From: Paenibacillus puerhi | GTDB taxonomy: Bacteria; Bacillota; Bacilli; Paenibacillales; NBRC-103111 | Length of the DNA stretch: 64,000 nucleotides | Direction: 5' to 3' | NCBI RefSeq assembly: GCF_009846885.1 | Contig: NZ_WUWM01000005.1 | Coordinates: forward strand, 1-64,000 | Shown here: positions 55,803 through 64,000 of the stretch, piece by piece | Numbering within the stretch: the stretch's first letter is position 1 | Layout: the number at the start of each line of letters is the position of its first letter | The notes under the pieces: model-generated | What the model was told of the DNA's origin: nothing | Database searches by the model: none | The model's input: only the letters and a program-made list of their open reading frames with translations | Program-made: the position numbers and the translations under genes

Positions 55803-55896
55803 CTCTCGAAGCAGCTCCCTCGTCAAAGTATCCAACAAAACATATATATGCGGGAAACTGCCAAATTGACAACAAGATTGAAAATAATCATGAAAA

Positions 55897-58209
55897 CTAA
55901 TGGACAGGCGATGCGTACTTGGTGCGGTATTGGCCTGGCGTCATCCCTTCCTGCTTGCGAAAGGAGCGGATGAAGTTTTGCGGGTTCGTATAACGCAGCC
56001 TCTCCGCGATGTCCTTGATCGGCATATCCGTTTCGGCGAGCCATTTTTTGGCCATATTAAACCGGTACATGATTAAATATTCACTGAACGAATAGTTCGT
56101 TTCCTTGCGGAAAATACTGCTCAGATAGTTGGCGTTATAATGCAGCCGCGATGCGCATTCCTCCAGCGTGAGATCGGTATCGTAGCCATGCTGGACCAGA
56201 TCGATGATTTTCTCCGATATGTTATGATACTGCGCTTCCTGACGGTCGCGGAATATGGTCACCAGCGGCTGAATGACGCCATCCCAGAACCAGTCCTCGA
56301 TCTCCGAGGCGATCGACAGACCGAACAGCTCCTCGAACAAGGATCCTTGATTGGAGCGAATCTGGTGCATGCCGATACCCGACTCCTGCATTGCAATCAG
56401 CAGGTTGTTGAGCAGCCGGGCTAACGGAACCTGGTATTCCTGAGGCGTCAGCTCCACGCTAAATACCGTGTGCAGAAGCTGCTTGAGCAGTTCCCTGGCT
56501 CTGTCCTTGTCGGCCAGCTTGATGGCATCCATCAGGTCGTTCTCCAGCTGCTTCGGATAATTCAGATTCAGGTAATGACGGCCGGAGTCGATATGCTCGT
56601 ATTGGATAATAATCCCTTCGCCGAGCTTAATCCGGTGTCTGAGCGCCTCCAGGCCCTCCCGGTAAGCAATCGGTACCGTTGCAAAGGACTGGATCGGCAA
56701 GCTCATGCCTATGCTGACCTGCAGATTTAAGTAGCTGGAAATCTGCTGCTGCAAATTTTCGGTTATCGCATTGAGCGAGCTGCGGAAGGACTCGGGGTTA
56801 TCCTCCTCGCTCCCCAAGAGTGTTACAACCGTCTGATCGATCGTGACGGGGGCCAATCTCCGCTCGGGAGGAATCAGCTCCTCGATGATGTTATGAACCG
56901 CAAACAGCAGCAGATCAAGATCGCGCCTCTCGTACCGGGTATTGTCGATCGAATCGATCTGCAGCGTGATGACTGCCATCGTCTTCCATGACTCGCTGTG
57001 CGCCCCGTACCCGAACTGCTCCAGATTCTCCTGCAGCTCGCTTTGCTTCACCTTGCCCTGGAACAGCTTGATCAGGAAGAAGGTGCGTACCTGCTGGACA
57101 TGCTGACGGACTTCCTTCTCGAGCTTGGACTTCGATTGAAACAGATGGGTGACCTGTTCCCCGATCAGCTGAAACTCATCGGTTTTCCGGTTACGATTGT
57201 CCTGCAGACGTTCCCCGATCTGATTCAGCAGCATCTGAATCGGCGAATACATCTTCCTCGAGCCGAGCCAGGCGAGCACCATCGATAGTACCAGCATGAG
57301 CAGACAGACATAGATGGTATATAAACCAATCTTGTCCGATTGCGCGGTCAAGCTATCGATCGAGGTGACCGACAAGTACGTCCAGCCGGTTAGCTGGGAA
57401 CGCAGAAAAGTGACCGAGTAGGGCTTGTTCGCGAGCACCGTTTTGAACTCGCCGGACTCGCCGGAGGGCAGGTCCTCGTCCGGGATACCCGCATCGCGCA
57501 GGGACTTGCCGATCAACTCGCGCTCGGGATGCAGCAGGATGCGTCCCTTCTCGTCCAGAATCAGGATGGAGGCGGGGGACTCCCCGTCAAACGGCATAAA
57601 GTCCTGCAGGCTGCAGGCGGGAATATTGGCTAGGGCGAGGCCAAATTTCTCTAGGCCCGTCGTCGGAAGCTTCTTAACGAGACTGATCGTGTAGTCGCAG
57701 GACAGGCTCTTCGCATTTTCCTCGCTGTAGAACCACGCCGAAGGCGTAAGCATCCAAGGCGTCTGCTCCTCCACGTTCATCAGGCCTTCCAGCTGCTCCC
57801 GGTAGTTGTAGCTGTCCAGCCGGTAAAGGCCGGAGTTCTTGATCATCCAGTTCTGCTGCTGATTAATCAGCAGCACATCTTCGACGCGTGTATCGAATGA
57901 TTGCATGTAGCGGATTTCTTTACGCAGATCGTCGTAAGTCATGAAATCGTTTACAGCAAGCGGAGCATTCAGCGCTTTCTTGAGAACAGTCGAATTGAGC
58001 ACCTGATTCAGGGTGTGGTTGACAGTCGTTAATTTGTGCTCTACATTTGTATTGATTTGTTGGATAAGCTGCATGCTTCCCTTGTTGGCGTTTCTCTGAA
58101 TTTCATTGGAAGACGTCACATAGGCGAAAGCCCCGATAAACAAGACGGGGAGTGTGCTAAGCAGGAATCCGAACAAAGTCATTTTGCTGAGAAAGCTGAG
58201 AGAGCGCAT
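55897..58209 (-). CDS. Membrane-anchored AraC-family regulator with extracellular sensor
   Basis: This is a one-component receptor-regulator of about 770 residues. Helix 1 (residues 8-28, FLSKMTLFGFLLSTLPVLFIG) and helix 2 (near 295-315, IYVCLLMLVLSMVLAWLG) enclose an extracellular region of about 265 residues, probably a Cache-type sensor. After a linker and a region of about 330 residues, an AraC domain ends the protein (about 672-765; LTLEECASRLHYNANYLSSIF and IKDIAERLRYTNPQNFIRSFRKQEGMTPGQY). No kinase or receiver domain is present, so signal and DNA binding are in one chain. ATG 58209 follows GAGGTGT; GTG 58218 is the alternative. It is divergent from the binding-protein genes whose promoters carry a shared motif. 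Confidence 0.9.
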   Translation of the reverse strand: MRSLSFLSKMTLFGFLLSTLPVLFIGAFAYVTSSNEIQRNANKGSMQLIQQINTNVEHKLTTVNHTLNQVLNSTVLKKALNAPLAVNDFMTYDDLRKEIRYMQSFDTRVEDVLLINQQQNWMIKNSGLYRLDSYNYREQLEGLMNVEEQTPWMLTPSAWFYSEENAKSLSCDYTISLVKKLPTTGLEKFGLALANIPACSLQDFMPFDGESPASILILDEKGRILLHPERELIGKSLRDAGIPDEDLPSGESGEFKTVLANKPYSVTFLRSQLTGWTYLSVTSIDSLTAQSDKIGLYTIYVCLLMLVLSMVLAWLGSRKMYSPIQMLLNQIGERLQDNRNRKTDEFQLIGEQVTHLFQSKSKLEKEVRQHVQQVRTFFLIKLFQGKVKQSELQENLEQFGYGAHSESWKTMAVITLQIDSIDNTRYERRDLDLLLFAVHNIIEELIPPERRLAPVTIDQTVVTLLGSEEDNPESFRSSLNAITENLQQQISSYLNLQVSIGMSLPIQSFATVPIAYREGLEALRHRIKLGEGIIIQYEHIDSGRHYLNLNYPKQLENDLMDAIKLADKDRARELLKQLLHTVFSVELTPQEYQVPLARLLNNLLIAMQESGIGMHQIRSNQGSLFEELFGLSIASEIEDWFWDGVIQPLVTIFRDRQEAQYHNISEKIIDLVQHGYDTDLTLEECASRLHYNANYLSSIFRKETNYSFSEYLIMYRFNMAKKWLAETDMPIKDIAERLRYTNPQNFIRSFRKQEGMTPGQYRTKYASPVH

Positions 58210-58261
58210 CGGAATCACACCTCGCGTTAGGGTTCTGGATCAAAAGTCGACTCATCTATTG

Positions 58262-58346
58262 TAATCATTTCAGCTATCCGGGGCAATAATCATCGGATGA
58301 CGCAATAATCATTGTATCAGATTATGGCCCAAAACGCGTCTTATAC
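58262..58346 (+). promoter_or_regulatory. TAATCAT repeats and promoter, divergent control region
   Basis: Three TAATCAT copies lie at 58262, 58287 and 58306. The last two sit in an 11-base repeat GCAATAATCAT with a 19-base period, and the final one runs into TCAGATT. A -10-like TTATAC (58341-58346) lies 17 bases after CAGATT (58318-58323), a poor -35 box that would need an activator. A TAATCAT-N4-TCAGATT block recurs before the second binding-protein gene at 59971. The adjacent AraC receptor is the likely binder. Confidence 0.6.
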
Positions 58347-58364
58347 AAGGGAGGTAAATTCGGG

Positions 58365-59888
58365 ATGCTAGAGAGAGCGCTGCCGCGCCAAGCGGCTTAC
58401 CGCAGTGGGATAATCATGCTGCTGGCGATTGTGATGTTGATCGGGGGCTGCGGAGGCAAGACGGGGCCAGCGGAAAATCGGGATCAGGAGGATCGGCCGG
58501 TGGTGTCGATCATGGCGCCGCTTCATTTTCCACATGTTCCGAAGCGGGAGTTGATCGGGGAGATCGAGAGGCTGACCCATACGAAGCTGGAGATTGAATG
58601 GGTTGCCGACGGCATCTATACCGATAAGATGAATACGGCCTTAACGACCAACTCGATGAAGAAGGCTACCTATGTTAAATATACGGATTATTTGCTGCTC
58701 AAAAGCGCGGTGCGTTCGGGTTCCTTCTGGGAGATCGGTCCGTACCTGGAGCAATATCCGAATCTAAAGCATTTGGATAAGGAGATCCTGATGCAATCGG
58801 CGGTGGATGGCAAGGTGTACGGCTTGTACACGGAGCGGCCATCGTCCCGTCAGGGCGTGATTATCCGCGAGGATTGGCTGGAGAAGCTGAATATGCAGAA
58901 GCCCCGGACCCTTCAGGAGCTGTACGAGGTGATGCGCCGGTTTACGTATGACGATCCCGACGGCAACGGAAAACAGGATACGGTTGGGCTAAGCGACCGG
59001 AACGACCTCGTGTTCGGGGCTTTTAAAACGCTGAGCTCGTATTTCGGGGCGCCCAATAATTGGACCATATCGGGCAATCGGGTCGTACCCGAGTTCGAAA
59101 CAAAGGCCTATATGGATACGATGAATTTCGTGAAAAAGCTATATGATGAAAAGTTTATCAACCGGGATTTTGCCGTGACGAGCAAGGAAGTGCAGCGCGA
59201 CAAAATTATACGCGGAGCGGCCGGCGTCTATATCGGCAGCATGACCGACGTTCAGCGTCTGTCCGACGAGGCGAAGGCTCTCAATCCGAATGCCAAGTTT
59301 ACGCTTGTGAACCGCATCGAAGGGCCAAGCGGTTACCGGGTTTGGTCGATCCCCAATTACAGCGCCTTGTACTTGTTCTCCAAGAAAGCGATCAAGACGG
59401 AAGAGGAGCTGAAAGCCATCCTGGCCTTTTTCGACCGGACGATGGACAAGGACTTGGCGAATCTGATGCATTACGGGGTGCAGGACGTTCACTATAAGCT
59501 AGAGAACGGGGAAGTGCTGCTGCCTGAGGAAACCTCGCAGCTGAGGGCTACGGAGATCAATGCCTTCTACGCGCTGATGATCGCCGATATGAGCAACCCG
59601 AACGTGCTCAAGGTGGCCAAAAGCTCCAAACTGACCGAGATTGCGGAGCAGCTGGTGAGGGACAATGAGAAATTTGTCGTCAGGGACCCCATGGTGAGTG
59701 TAGAATCTAAAACGTATGATGAAAAAAGCATCGAGCTTTACAAGATTATTTCCGATGCGACTTACAATTATATCTTGGGCCATCTAAACGAGGCCGGATT
59801 CCGCCAGGAGATCGAGAGATGGAAGCGGAACGGCGGCCAGCAGGTGATCGATGAATACGAGGAAGCTTACTTTAAGCAGAGCAAATGA
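58365..59888 (+). CDS. LipO/AlgQ-type solute-binding lipoprotein (copy 1)
   Basis: This is a 507-residue extracellular binding protein. The lipoprotein signal spans 14-35 and ends IGGCGG, with the Cys as lipid anchor. The mature sequence has FWEIGPYLEQYPNLKHL and, near residue 198, DPDGNGKQDT, an EF-hand-like loop that binds calcium in the alginate-binding protein AlgQ2. This group (YtcQ, LipO) binds oligosaccharides, often acidic ones. AAGGGAGG supports ATG 58365. It is transcribed divergently from the AraC receptor and followed by a terminator. A closely related protein is encoded next, so this is a second tandem-duplicated binding protein in the window. Confidence 0.9.
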   Translation: MLERALPRQAAYRSGIIMLLAIVMLIGGCGGKTGPAENRDQEDRPVVSIMAPLHFPHVPKRELIGEIERLTHTKLEIEWVADGIYTDKMNTALTTNSMKKATYVKYTDYLLLKSAVRSGSFWEIGPYLEQYPNLKHLDKEILMQSAVDGKVYGLYTERPSSRQGVIIREDWLEKLNMQKPRTLQELYEVMRRFTYDDPDGNGKQDTVGLSDRNDLVFGAFKTLSSYFGAPNNWTISGNRVVPEFETKAYMDTMNFVKKLYDEKFINRDFAVTSKEVQRDKIIRGAAGVYIGSMTDVQRLSDEAKALNPNAKFTLVNRIEGPSGYRVWSIPNYSALYLFSKKAIKTEEELKAILAFFDRTMDKDLANLMHYGVQDVHYKLENGEVLLPEETSQLRATEINAFYALMIADMSNPNVLKVAKSSKLTEIAEQLVRDNEKFVVRDPMVSVESKTYDEKSIELYKIISDATYNYILGHLNEAGFRQEIERWKRNGGQQVIDEYEEAYFKQSK

Positions 59889-59904
59889 TTAGGGCAGCGA
59901 TGGA

Positions 59905-59938
59905 ACCGTCGGCGCAATATATGCGCGGCGGTTTTTTT
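59905..59938 (+). terminator. Terminator after the first LipO-type gene
   Basis: A GC-rich stem (59905 to 59932, with ACCG/CGGT outer arms, one bulged base and one G-T pair) is followed by seven T at 59932-59938. Confidence 0.87.
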
Positions 59939-59953
59939 GTTTTTCGACAAGTG

Positions 59954-59988
59954 TCATCCGTCCGGCGGACTAATCATGTTCTCAGATT
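59954..59988 (+). promoter_or_regulatory. Probable AraC-receptor site before the second LipO-type gene
   Basis: TCATCCG at 59954 and TAATCATGTTCTCAGATT (59971-59988) resemble the control region at 58287-58323, where TCATCGG and TAATCATTGTATCAGATT occur. TCAT cores are 20 bases apart here and 19 there. No clear -10 box was found, so the transcription start is uncertain. Confidence 0.5.
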
Positions 59989-60138
59989 CGGGGGGGAATG
60001 GGGCTTGCGATGCAAATGATTGTAGCCGTAATCGTTCAGCATGTCGTACGTTAGTGATGCGGCAAGAGAAGCCGAAGGTCAGGTAAATAGCAAAACCGAA
60101 AGAGCAGCCAACATCAATATTTTGGAGGTCGAAGTACC

Positions 60139-61656
60139 ATGACAAAGAAAAAAATGTCTATTTCCCTTAGCGTTCTGCTCGCATCGAGTCTTACGCTGGC
60201 GGCATGTTCCTCAGAGAAGGCGCCGGCAGCAGGCGGAGAAGCCGCTAATCCGAATGAGCCGGCCAAGCCGGTAGAGTTCACGATCATGTCTCCGCTGAAC
60301 ACGGCTGAGGCTCCCACGGATACGGTCAAGAACGAATTGGAGCGTCTGACCAATACGAAGCTGAAGTATCAATTTTTCCCGGCGGATACGTATGAAGAGA
60401 AGCTTAACGCGACGCTGGCGACGGGAGCGCTGCCTGAGGTTGTTTATCTGAAAAACCAGGCGACCTTCATCACCATGAAATCCGCCATCCGCGACGGACA
60501 GTTCTGGGAGATCGGCCCTTATCTGAAGGACTATCCGAATCTGAGCAAATTAAAGCCGGATGTTCTGAACAACACGAAGGTGGACGGCAAGCTGTACTCG
60601 CTGTACCGCGGCGTTGACCTGACTCGTCAGGGCATCATCTATCGGAAGGACTGGGCGGACAAGCTCGGACTGAAAGCGCCAGAAACGACGGAAGACCTGT
60701 ATGCGATGATGAAAGCCTTCGCCGAGAATGACCCGGACGGCAACGGCAAGAAAGACACGATCGGCGTAGCTGACCGCAACGACCTCGTCTACGGAGCATT
60801 CAAGACGGTGGGCGCTTGGCTGGGCGTGCCGAACAACTGGGGCGAGAAGGACGGCAAGCTTCAACCGGAGTTCACCTTCCCTGAGTACATCACGGCTATG
60901 GATTACTTCAAGAAGCTGCGCGATGAGGGCCTGATCAACAAAGACTTCGCAGCAACGAGCAAAACCGATCAAGTCAAGCTTTTCACGAACGGCACGGCCG
61001 GTATGTATATCGGCGCTATGACGGATGTGGAATCGCTGCATAAGGATTTGATCAAAAACGTTCCGACTGCCGTTATCGATGTGCACAGCATGGTGAAGGG
61101 ACCGGACGGCAAGTATAAAGCTTGGGCGCTTCCAGGTTATGCGAACGTACTGTTGTTCTCCAAGGCCGCTATCAAAGACGAGAAGAAGCTGAGATCCATC
61201 CTGGCCTTCTACGATAAAATGATGACGCCGGAAGTGGCGAACGTAGCGTTCTGGGGATTGAAGGATGTTCACTATACGGTTGAAAACAACAAAGCGAAAA
61301 AAGTTGACAACAAGGAACTGATCGAACGCGAAGTGAAGCCGTTCACCGACGGTGCTGTCGGCGACGACGATACGAGCGGCCGTTACCTGGGTCTTGCAAC
61401 GCTGCAGGCCAGAGTGAAAGCCGATGAGCTGAAGGTCGAAAACCAGAAGTATGCCGTTAACGATCCTACGGCGCCGCTGGAATCCAAGACGAACCTGGAA
61501 AAAGGCGTTCAATTGCAAGAGCTGATCAAAGATGCTACCTACAAATACATCTACGGTTCGCTGGATAAAGCCGGTTTCGAGAAAGCCGTCGAGAACTGGA
61601 AGAGCCGCGGAGGAAGCCAAATCATCGATGAATTCAATGCCGTATACAAAAAATAA
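60139..61656 (+). CDS. LipO/AlgQ-type solute-binding lipoprotein (copy 2)
   Basis: This is a 505-residue paralogue of the preceding binding protein. The lipoprotein signal ends LAACSS. Shared stretches include FWEIGPYLKDYPNL, DPDGNGKKDTIGVADRNDLV and GAFKTVGAWLGVPNNW; the DPDGNGKKD loop near residue 198 is a probable calcium site. GGAGG (60126-60130) gives the start. A hairpin follows the gene, then the two permease genes, so this copy is probably the transporter's main receptor. A binding protein made in excess over permeases is usual, and the partly terminating hairpin would achieve that. Confidence 0.92.
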   Translation: MTKKKMSISLSVLLASSLTLAACSSEKAPAAGGEAANPNEPAKPVEFTIMSPLNTAEAPTDTVKNELERLTNTKLKYQFFPADTYEEKLNATLATGALPEVVYLKNQATFITMKSAIRDGQFWEIGPYLKDYPNLSKLKPDVLNNTKVDGKLYSLYRGVDLTRQGIIYRKDWADKLGLKAPETTEDLYAMMKAFAENDPDGNGKKDTIGVADRNDLVYGAFKTVGAWLGVPNNWGEKDGKLQPEFTFPEYITAMDYFKKLRDEGLINKDFAATSKTDQVKLFTNGTAGMYIGAMTDVESLHKDLIKNVPTAVIDVHSMVKGPDGKYKAWALPGYANVLLFSKAAIKDEKKLRSILAFYDKMMTPEVANVAFWGLKDVHYTVENNKAKKVDNKELIEREVKPFTDGAVGDDDTSGRYLGLATLQARVKADELKVENQKYAVNDPTAPLESKTNLEKGVQLQELIKDATYKYIYGSLDKAGFEKAVENWKSRGGSQIIDEFNAVYKK

Positions 61657-61676
61657 CCGGTTGTAGCCCTGAAATG

Positions 61677-61707
61677 AGAGGGAGCCCATCCTGGTGCGGC
61701 TCCCTCT
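61677..61707 (+). terminator. Hairpin between binding-protein and permease genes
   Basis: A perfect 10-bp stem AGAGGGAGCC/GGCTCCCTCT (61677-61686 with 61698-61707) has only a mixed T/C tract behind it. It probably ends part of the transcripts and protects the 3' end of the binding-protein message. Confidence 0.7.
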
Positions 61708-61740
61708 TCTCCTACTACCTCCCGGAAAGGAAGATTCGTT

Positions 61741-62694
61741 ATGCCAGAAGTGCATGTGCAGCCCAGAGCTACGACGGCGCGTCGGAGCAGCAGTGAATTG
61801 AGCAGACGCCTGTGGAAAAATAAATGGATTTATGTCATGTTATTGCCGGGAGTGCTTTACTTTTTAGTTTTCAAGTATATCCCGATGTACGGGCTCATTA
61901 TTTCCTTCCAGGATTATAAGCCGTTCAAAGGAATTATGGGCAGCGATTGGGTCGGACTGAAGCATTTTGAGCGATTATTTTCAGAGCCGGATTTTCTCAA
62001 TATATTGAGCAATACTCTGATTTTGTTCGGAATGAACCTGCTGTTTTATTTCCCCATACCGATTATTCTCGCGTTGATGCTGAATGAGGTAAGGGTCGAA
62101 TTTTTCAAGAAAACGGTACAAACGCTTGTCTACCTGCCTCACTTTATGTCATGGGTAATTATCGTATCGATCACGTTCGTCATGCTGACGATGGACGGCG
62201 GAATTGTAAACGAATTGCTGAAGTTCTTCGGATTTTCAGAAATCAATTTCCTGCTCAACCCGGATTGGTTCCGACCTACTTATATCTTTCAGGTGATATG
62301 GAGAGAAGCGGGATGGGGAACGATCATTTACTTGGCGGCTATCGCCTCGGTCGATCCGCAGCTGTATGAAGCGGCCCGTATGGACGGCGCTGGGCGGCTT
62401 AGACAAGTATGGCATATCACATTGCCTGCGATCCGCAGCGTCATTATCATCTTGTTGATTTTGAAAATTGGCGATGTTCTCGAGCTTGGCTTCGAGCATG
62501 TGTACTTGCTGCTGAATTCCATGAACCGGAATGTAGCTGAGATCATCGATACGTATGTATATACCGCAGGTCTTAGACAAGGACAATTCAGCTACAGCGC
62601 CGCGATCGGTTTCTTCAAGTCGCTGATCGGACTCGTACTCGTCATGGGCGCCAACCGTCTTGCCAAGAAAATGGGCGAGGACGGGGTATATTAA
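61741..62694 (+). CDS. ABC transporter permease, LplB/YteP type
   Basis: This is a 317-residue inner-membrane permease with six predicted helices. The N-terminal part WIYVMLLPGVLYFLVFKYIPMYG is characteristic of the LplB group, and the coupling-loop signature is EAARMDGAGRLRQVWHITLP. It pairs with the following LplC-type permease and takes substrate from the LipO-type lipoproteins. In B. subtilis the equivalents (YteP-YtcP-YtcQ) import rhamnogalacturonan disaccharides with the ATPase MsmX. No ATPase gene is visible here either. GGAAAGGAAG precedes the ATG. Confidence 0.93.
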   Translation: MPEVHVQPRATTARRSSSELSRRLWKNKWIYVMLLPGVLYFLVFKYIPMYGLIISFQDYKPFKGIMGSDWVGLKHFERLFSEPDFLNILSNTLILFGMNLLFYFPIPIILALMLNEVRVEFFKKTVQTLVYLPHFMSWVIIVSITFVMLTMDGGIVNELLKFFGFSEINFLLNPDWFRPTYIFQVIWREAGWGTIIYLAAIASVDPQLYEAARMDGAGRLRQVWHITLPAIRSVIIILLILKIGDVLELGFEHVYLLLNSMNRNVAEIIDTYVYTAGLRQGQFSYSAAIGFFKSLIGLVLVMGANRLAKKMGEDGVY

Positions 62695-62699
62695 GAATC

Positions 62700-62775
62700 G
62701 CTTACGAAGTGGCTTCCTACACGGAAGCCTGGAGCTTATGCTTACGAAGTGGCTTTCCATACGGAAAGCCTGGAG
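62700..62775 (+). repeat. Two tandem copies of a covarying hairpin between permease genes
   Basis: Copy 1 (62700-62734) and copy 2 (62740-62775) share GCTTACGAAGTGGCTT and CTTGGAG-like ends. Each folds: GGCTTCC/GGAAGCC (62711-62717 with 62723-62729) and GGCTTTCC/GGAAAGCC (62751-62758 with 62763-62770). The one-base lengthening of one arm is matched by a lengthening of the other, so pairing is kept. The second hairpin ends next to the GGAGGAGG of the downstream permease gene. Confidence 0.85.
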
Positions 62776-62786
62776 GAGGAACCCAC

Positions 62787-63662
62787 ATGGTAGAAGACAG
62801 AACACTGGCCGGGAGGCTGTTCAACGGAATCAACATTGTGCTGCTTGGCCTCATCGGCTTGATTACCGTACTGCCGTTCGTACACGTGGTAGCCGGCTCG
62901 TTCACGACCAGCGCCGAGCTTGCGATGAGAAAATTCGTGTTGATTCCAACGGATTGGAGCTTGGAGGCTTACCGGTTTATTTTCTCGACGAACACGATTT
63001 TTAAAGCGATGGGCGTCTCGATCGGCGTTACGCTTACAGGCACGCTGTTCAGTATGTTTGTAACGGCGCTCACCGCCTACGCCTTGTCCCGCAAGGATCT
63101 GGACGGCCGCAATATTTTCATGTTTCTGGTTGTCTTCACGATGCTATTCAGCGGCGGCCTGATCCCTACCTTCCTTGTCGTCAAGGAATTGGGATTGATC
63201 GATACGTATGCGGCACTTATTCTGCCTAGCGCTATCAGTGCTTTCAACCTGATCATCCTGAAAAACTTCTTCCAGAACGTGCCTGAGGGGCTGGAGGAAT
63301 CGGCTAAAATCGACGGTTGCAACGATTGGGGCATCCTGTTCCGTATCGTGCTGCCGCTGTCGATGCCCGCCATCGCGACGATCTCGCTGTTCTACGCTGT
63401 AACTTACTGGAACACGTACTTAAGCGCCATTCTCTATCTGAACGAAAGCACGATGTGGCCGATTCAGGTATTGCTTCGCCAGATCGTGGTGCTGGCAAGC
63501 GGGATCGATCACAGCTCTGCTCTGGATAACACGACGCCACCACCGGAACAATCGGTAAAAATGGCGGTCATCGTAGTGGCGACGCTGCCGATCCTGCTCG
63601 TATATCCGTTCCTGCAGAAGCATTTTGCCAAAGGCGCGATGCTGGGCTCGATTAAAGGTTAA
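62787..63662 (+). CDS. ABC transporter permease, LplC/YtcP type
   Basis: This is a 291-residue permease with six predicted helices and the coupling-loop signature EESAKIDGCNDWGILFRIVLP (about residues 172-191). The C-terminus KHFAKGAMLGSIKG is typical of LplC/YtcP. ATG 62787 is preceded by GGAGGAGG; the longer open frame from 62709 would only translate the hairpin repeats. It is probably in one transcript with the LplB-type permease. Together they form the channel for the second oligosaccharide uptake system. Confidence 0.93.
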   Translation: MVEDRTLAGRLFNGINIVLLGLIGLITVLPFVHVVAGSFTTSAELAMRKFVLIPTDWSLEAYRFIFSTNTIFKAMGVSIGVTLTGTLFSMFVTALTAYALSRKDLDGRNIFMFLVVFTMLFSGGLIPTFLVVKELGLIDTYAALILPSAISAFNLIILKNFFQNVPEGLEESAKIDGCNDWGILFRIVLPLSMPAIATISLFYAVTYWNTYLSAILYLNESTMWPIQVLLRQIVVLASGIDHSSALDNTTPPPEQSVKMAVIVVATLPILLVYPFLQKHFAKGAMLGSIKG

Positions 63663-63698
63663 CCTGCAGGAAGGCTGAGACAGAAAGGAACAGAGCCC

Positions 63699-64000
63699 AT
63701 GAACCGAAGATTGGAAGCTGTACGGACTCAGCTCGACAGCCTGTTCGAAGGATTCTTCGACTGGCTGGAGGGCCAGTACGACCCGTCTACCGGCGGGTTT
63801 TATTATGCAAGAAGCTCGCAGAAGTCCGGCCGGTTCGAGCCAGATATCGAATCGACGGCGCAAGCCTACAATATAATAGAGCGGTGCGGGCTTCTTCGCC
63901 TGCTCGATGAACCTATGACGGCGCAAGCCGTCCGTTTTTTTCAGAGCAAGCAGGATGCGGCCAGCGGCTATTTCTATGATGCCGATCCTCATATGCGGCT
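63699..64000 (+). CDS. Start of an unrecognised protein, cut by the window edge
   Basis: An open frame begins at ATG 63699 (AAAGGAACAG upstream) and runs 100 codons to the window end without a stop. The N-terminus (MNRRLEAVRTQLDSLFEGFF) is followed by DWLEGQYDPSTGGFYYARSS, DIESTAQAYNIIERCGLL and SKQDAASGYFYDAD. Repeated helix pairs with Gly-Tyr/Phe-Tyr loops resemble (alpha/alpha) toroid proteins such as glycosidases and lyases, but no family can be named. It starts 36 bases after the permease gene, in the same direction, so it is likely a cytoplasmic enzyme of the same operon. Confidence 0.75.
   Translation, partial: MNRRLEAVRTQLDSLFEGFFDWLEGQYDPSTGGFYYARSSQKSGRFEPDIESTAQAYNIIERCGLLRLLDEPMTAQAVRFFQSKQDAASGYFYDADPHMR

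Overview
The window looks like a chromosome segment of a low-to-mid GC Firmicute, most likely Paenibacillus or a close relative. The grounds are S-layer homology (SLH) domains on giant exported proteins, YesM/YesN-type two-component regulators, LipO/LplB/LplC-type sugar transporters, a Bacillus-type araR-araDBAM set, AGGAGG ribosome binding sites with frequent GTG and TTG starts, and sigma-A promoters. No tRNA, rRNA, CRISPR array or prophage was seen.

Layout. (1) 516-24313: three giant exported proteins (1817, 2566 and about 3263 residues) and a small exported trypsin-like protease. Two of the giants end in SLH domains, and the largest is a GLUG-type repeat solenoid. (2) 24509-25793: a VOC protein behind a strong palindromic operator, and a convergent TIM-barrel sugar isomerase/epimerase. 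(3) 26120-27238: a full-length SigA-like primary sigma factor without the usual dnaG neighbour, with two promoters facing each other upstream. (4) 27412-40184: a rhamnogalacturonan I utilisation locus like the Bacillus subtilis yes cluster: sensor kinase, AraC-type response regulator, two tandem solute-binding lipoproteins, two permeases, GH105 unsaturated rhamnogalacturonyl hydrolase, GDSL acetylesterase and GH42 beta-galactosidase. Three promoters in it share one motif at exactly the same distance from the -10 box. (5) 40364-41734: a 1371-bp AT-rich IS1595-like element with terminal inverted repeats, an 8-bp target duplication, a decayed transposase and a membrane-protein passenger gene. It sits in the T-tract of the yes operon terminator. 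(6) 41821-55402: a TipA-like MerR regulator, GH51 arabinofuranosidase with an AraC regulator, a dioxygenase/TIM-barrel pair, AraR, a stalk-domain exported protein, and araD-araB-araA-araM with AraR operators. (7) 55626-64000: a membrane-anchored AraC regulator, two paralogous LipO/AlgQ-type binding lipoproteins, LplB- and LplC-type permeases and the start of an unrecognised protein cut by the window edge.

How it fits together. Regions 4, 6 and 7 form a pectin side-chain programme. Extracellular or imported oligosaccharides are sensed by two membrane receptors (the YesM kinase, and the one-component AraC receptor at 55897-58209). They are taken up by two ABC systems that lack their own ATPase gene, so a shared MsmX-like ATPase elsewhere is expected. 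They are then trimmed by GH105, acetylesterase, GH42 and GH51 enzymes, and released L-arabinose is channelled through AraA, AraB and AraD under AraR. The giant surface proteins of region 1 are not recognisably part of this pathway and are the least explained part of the window.
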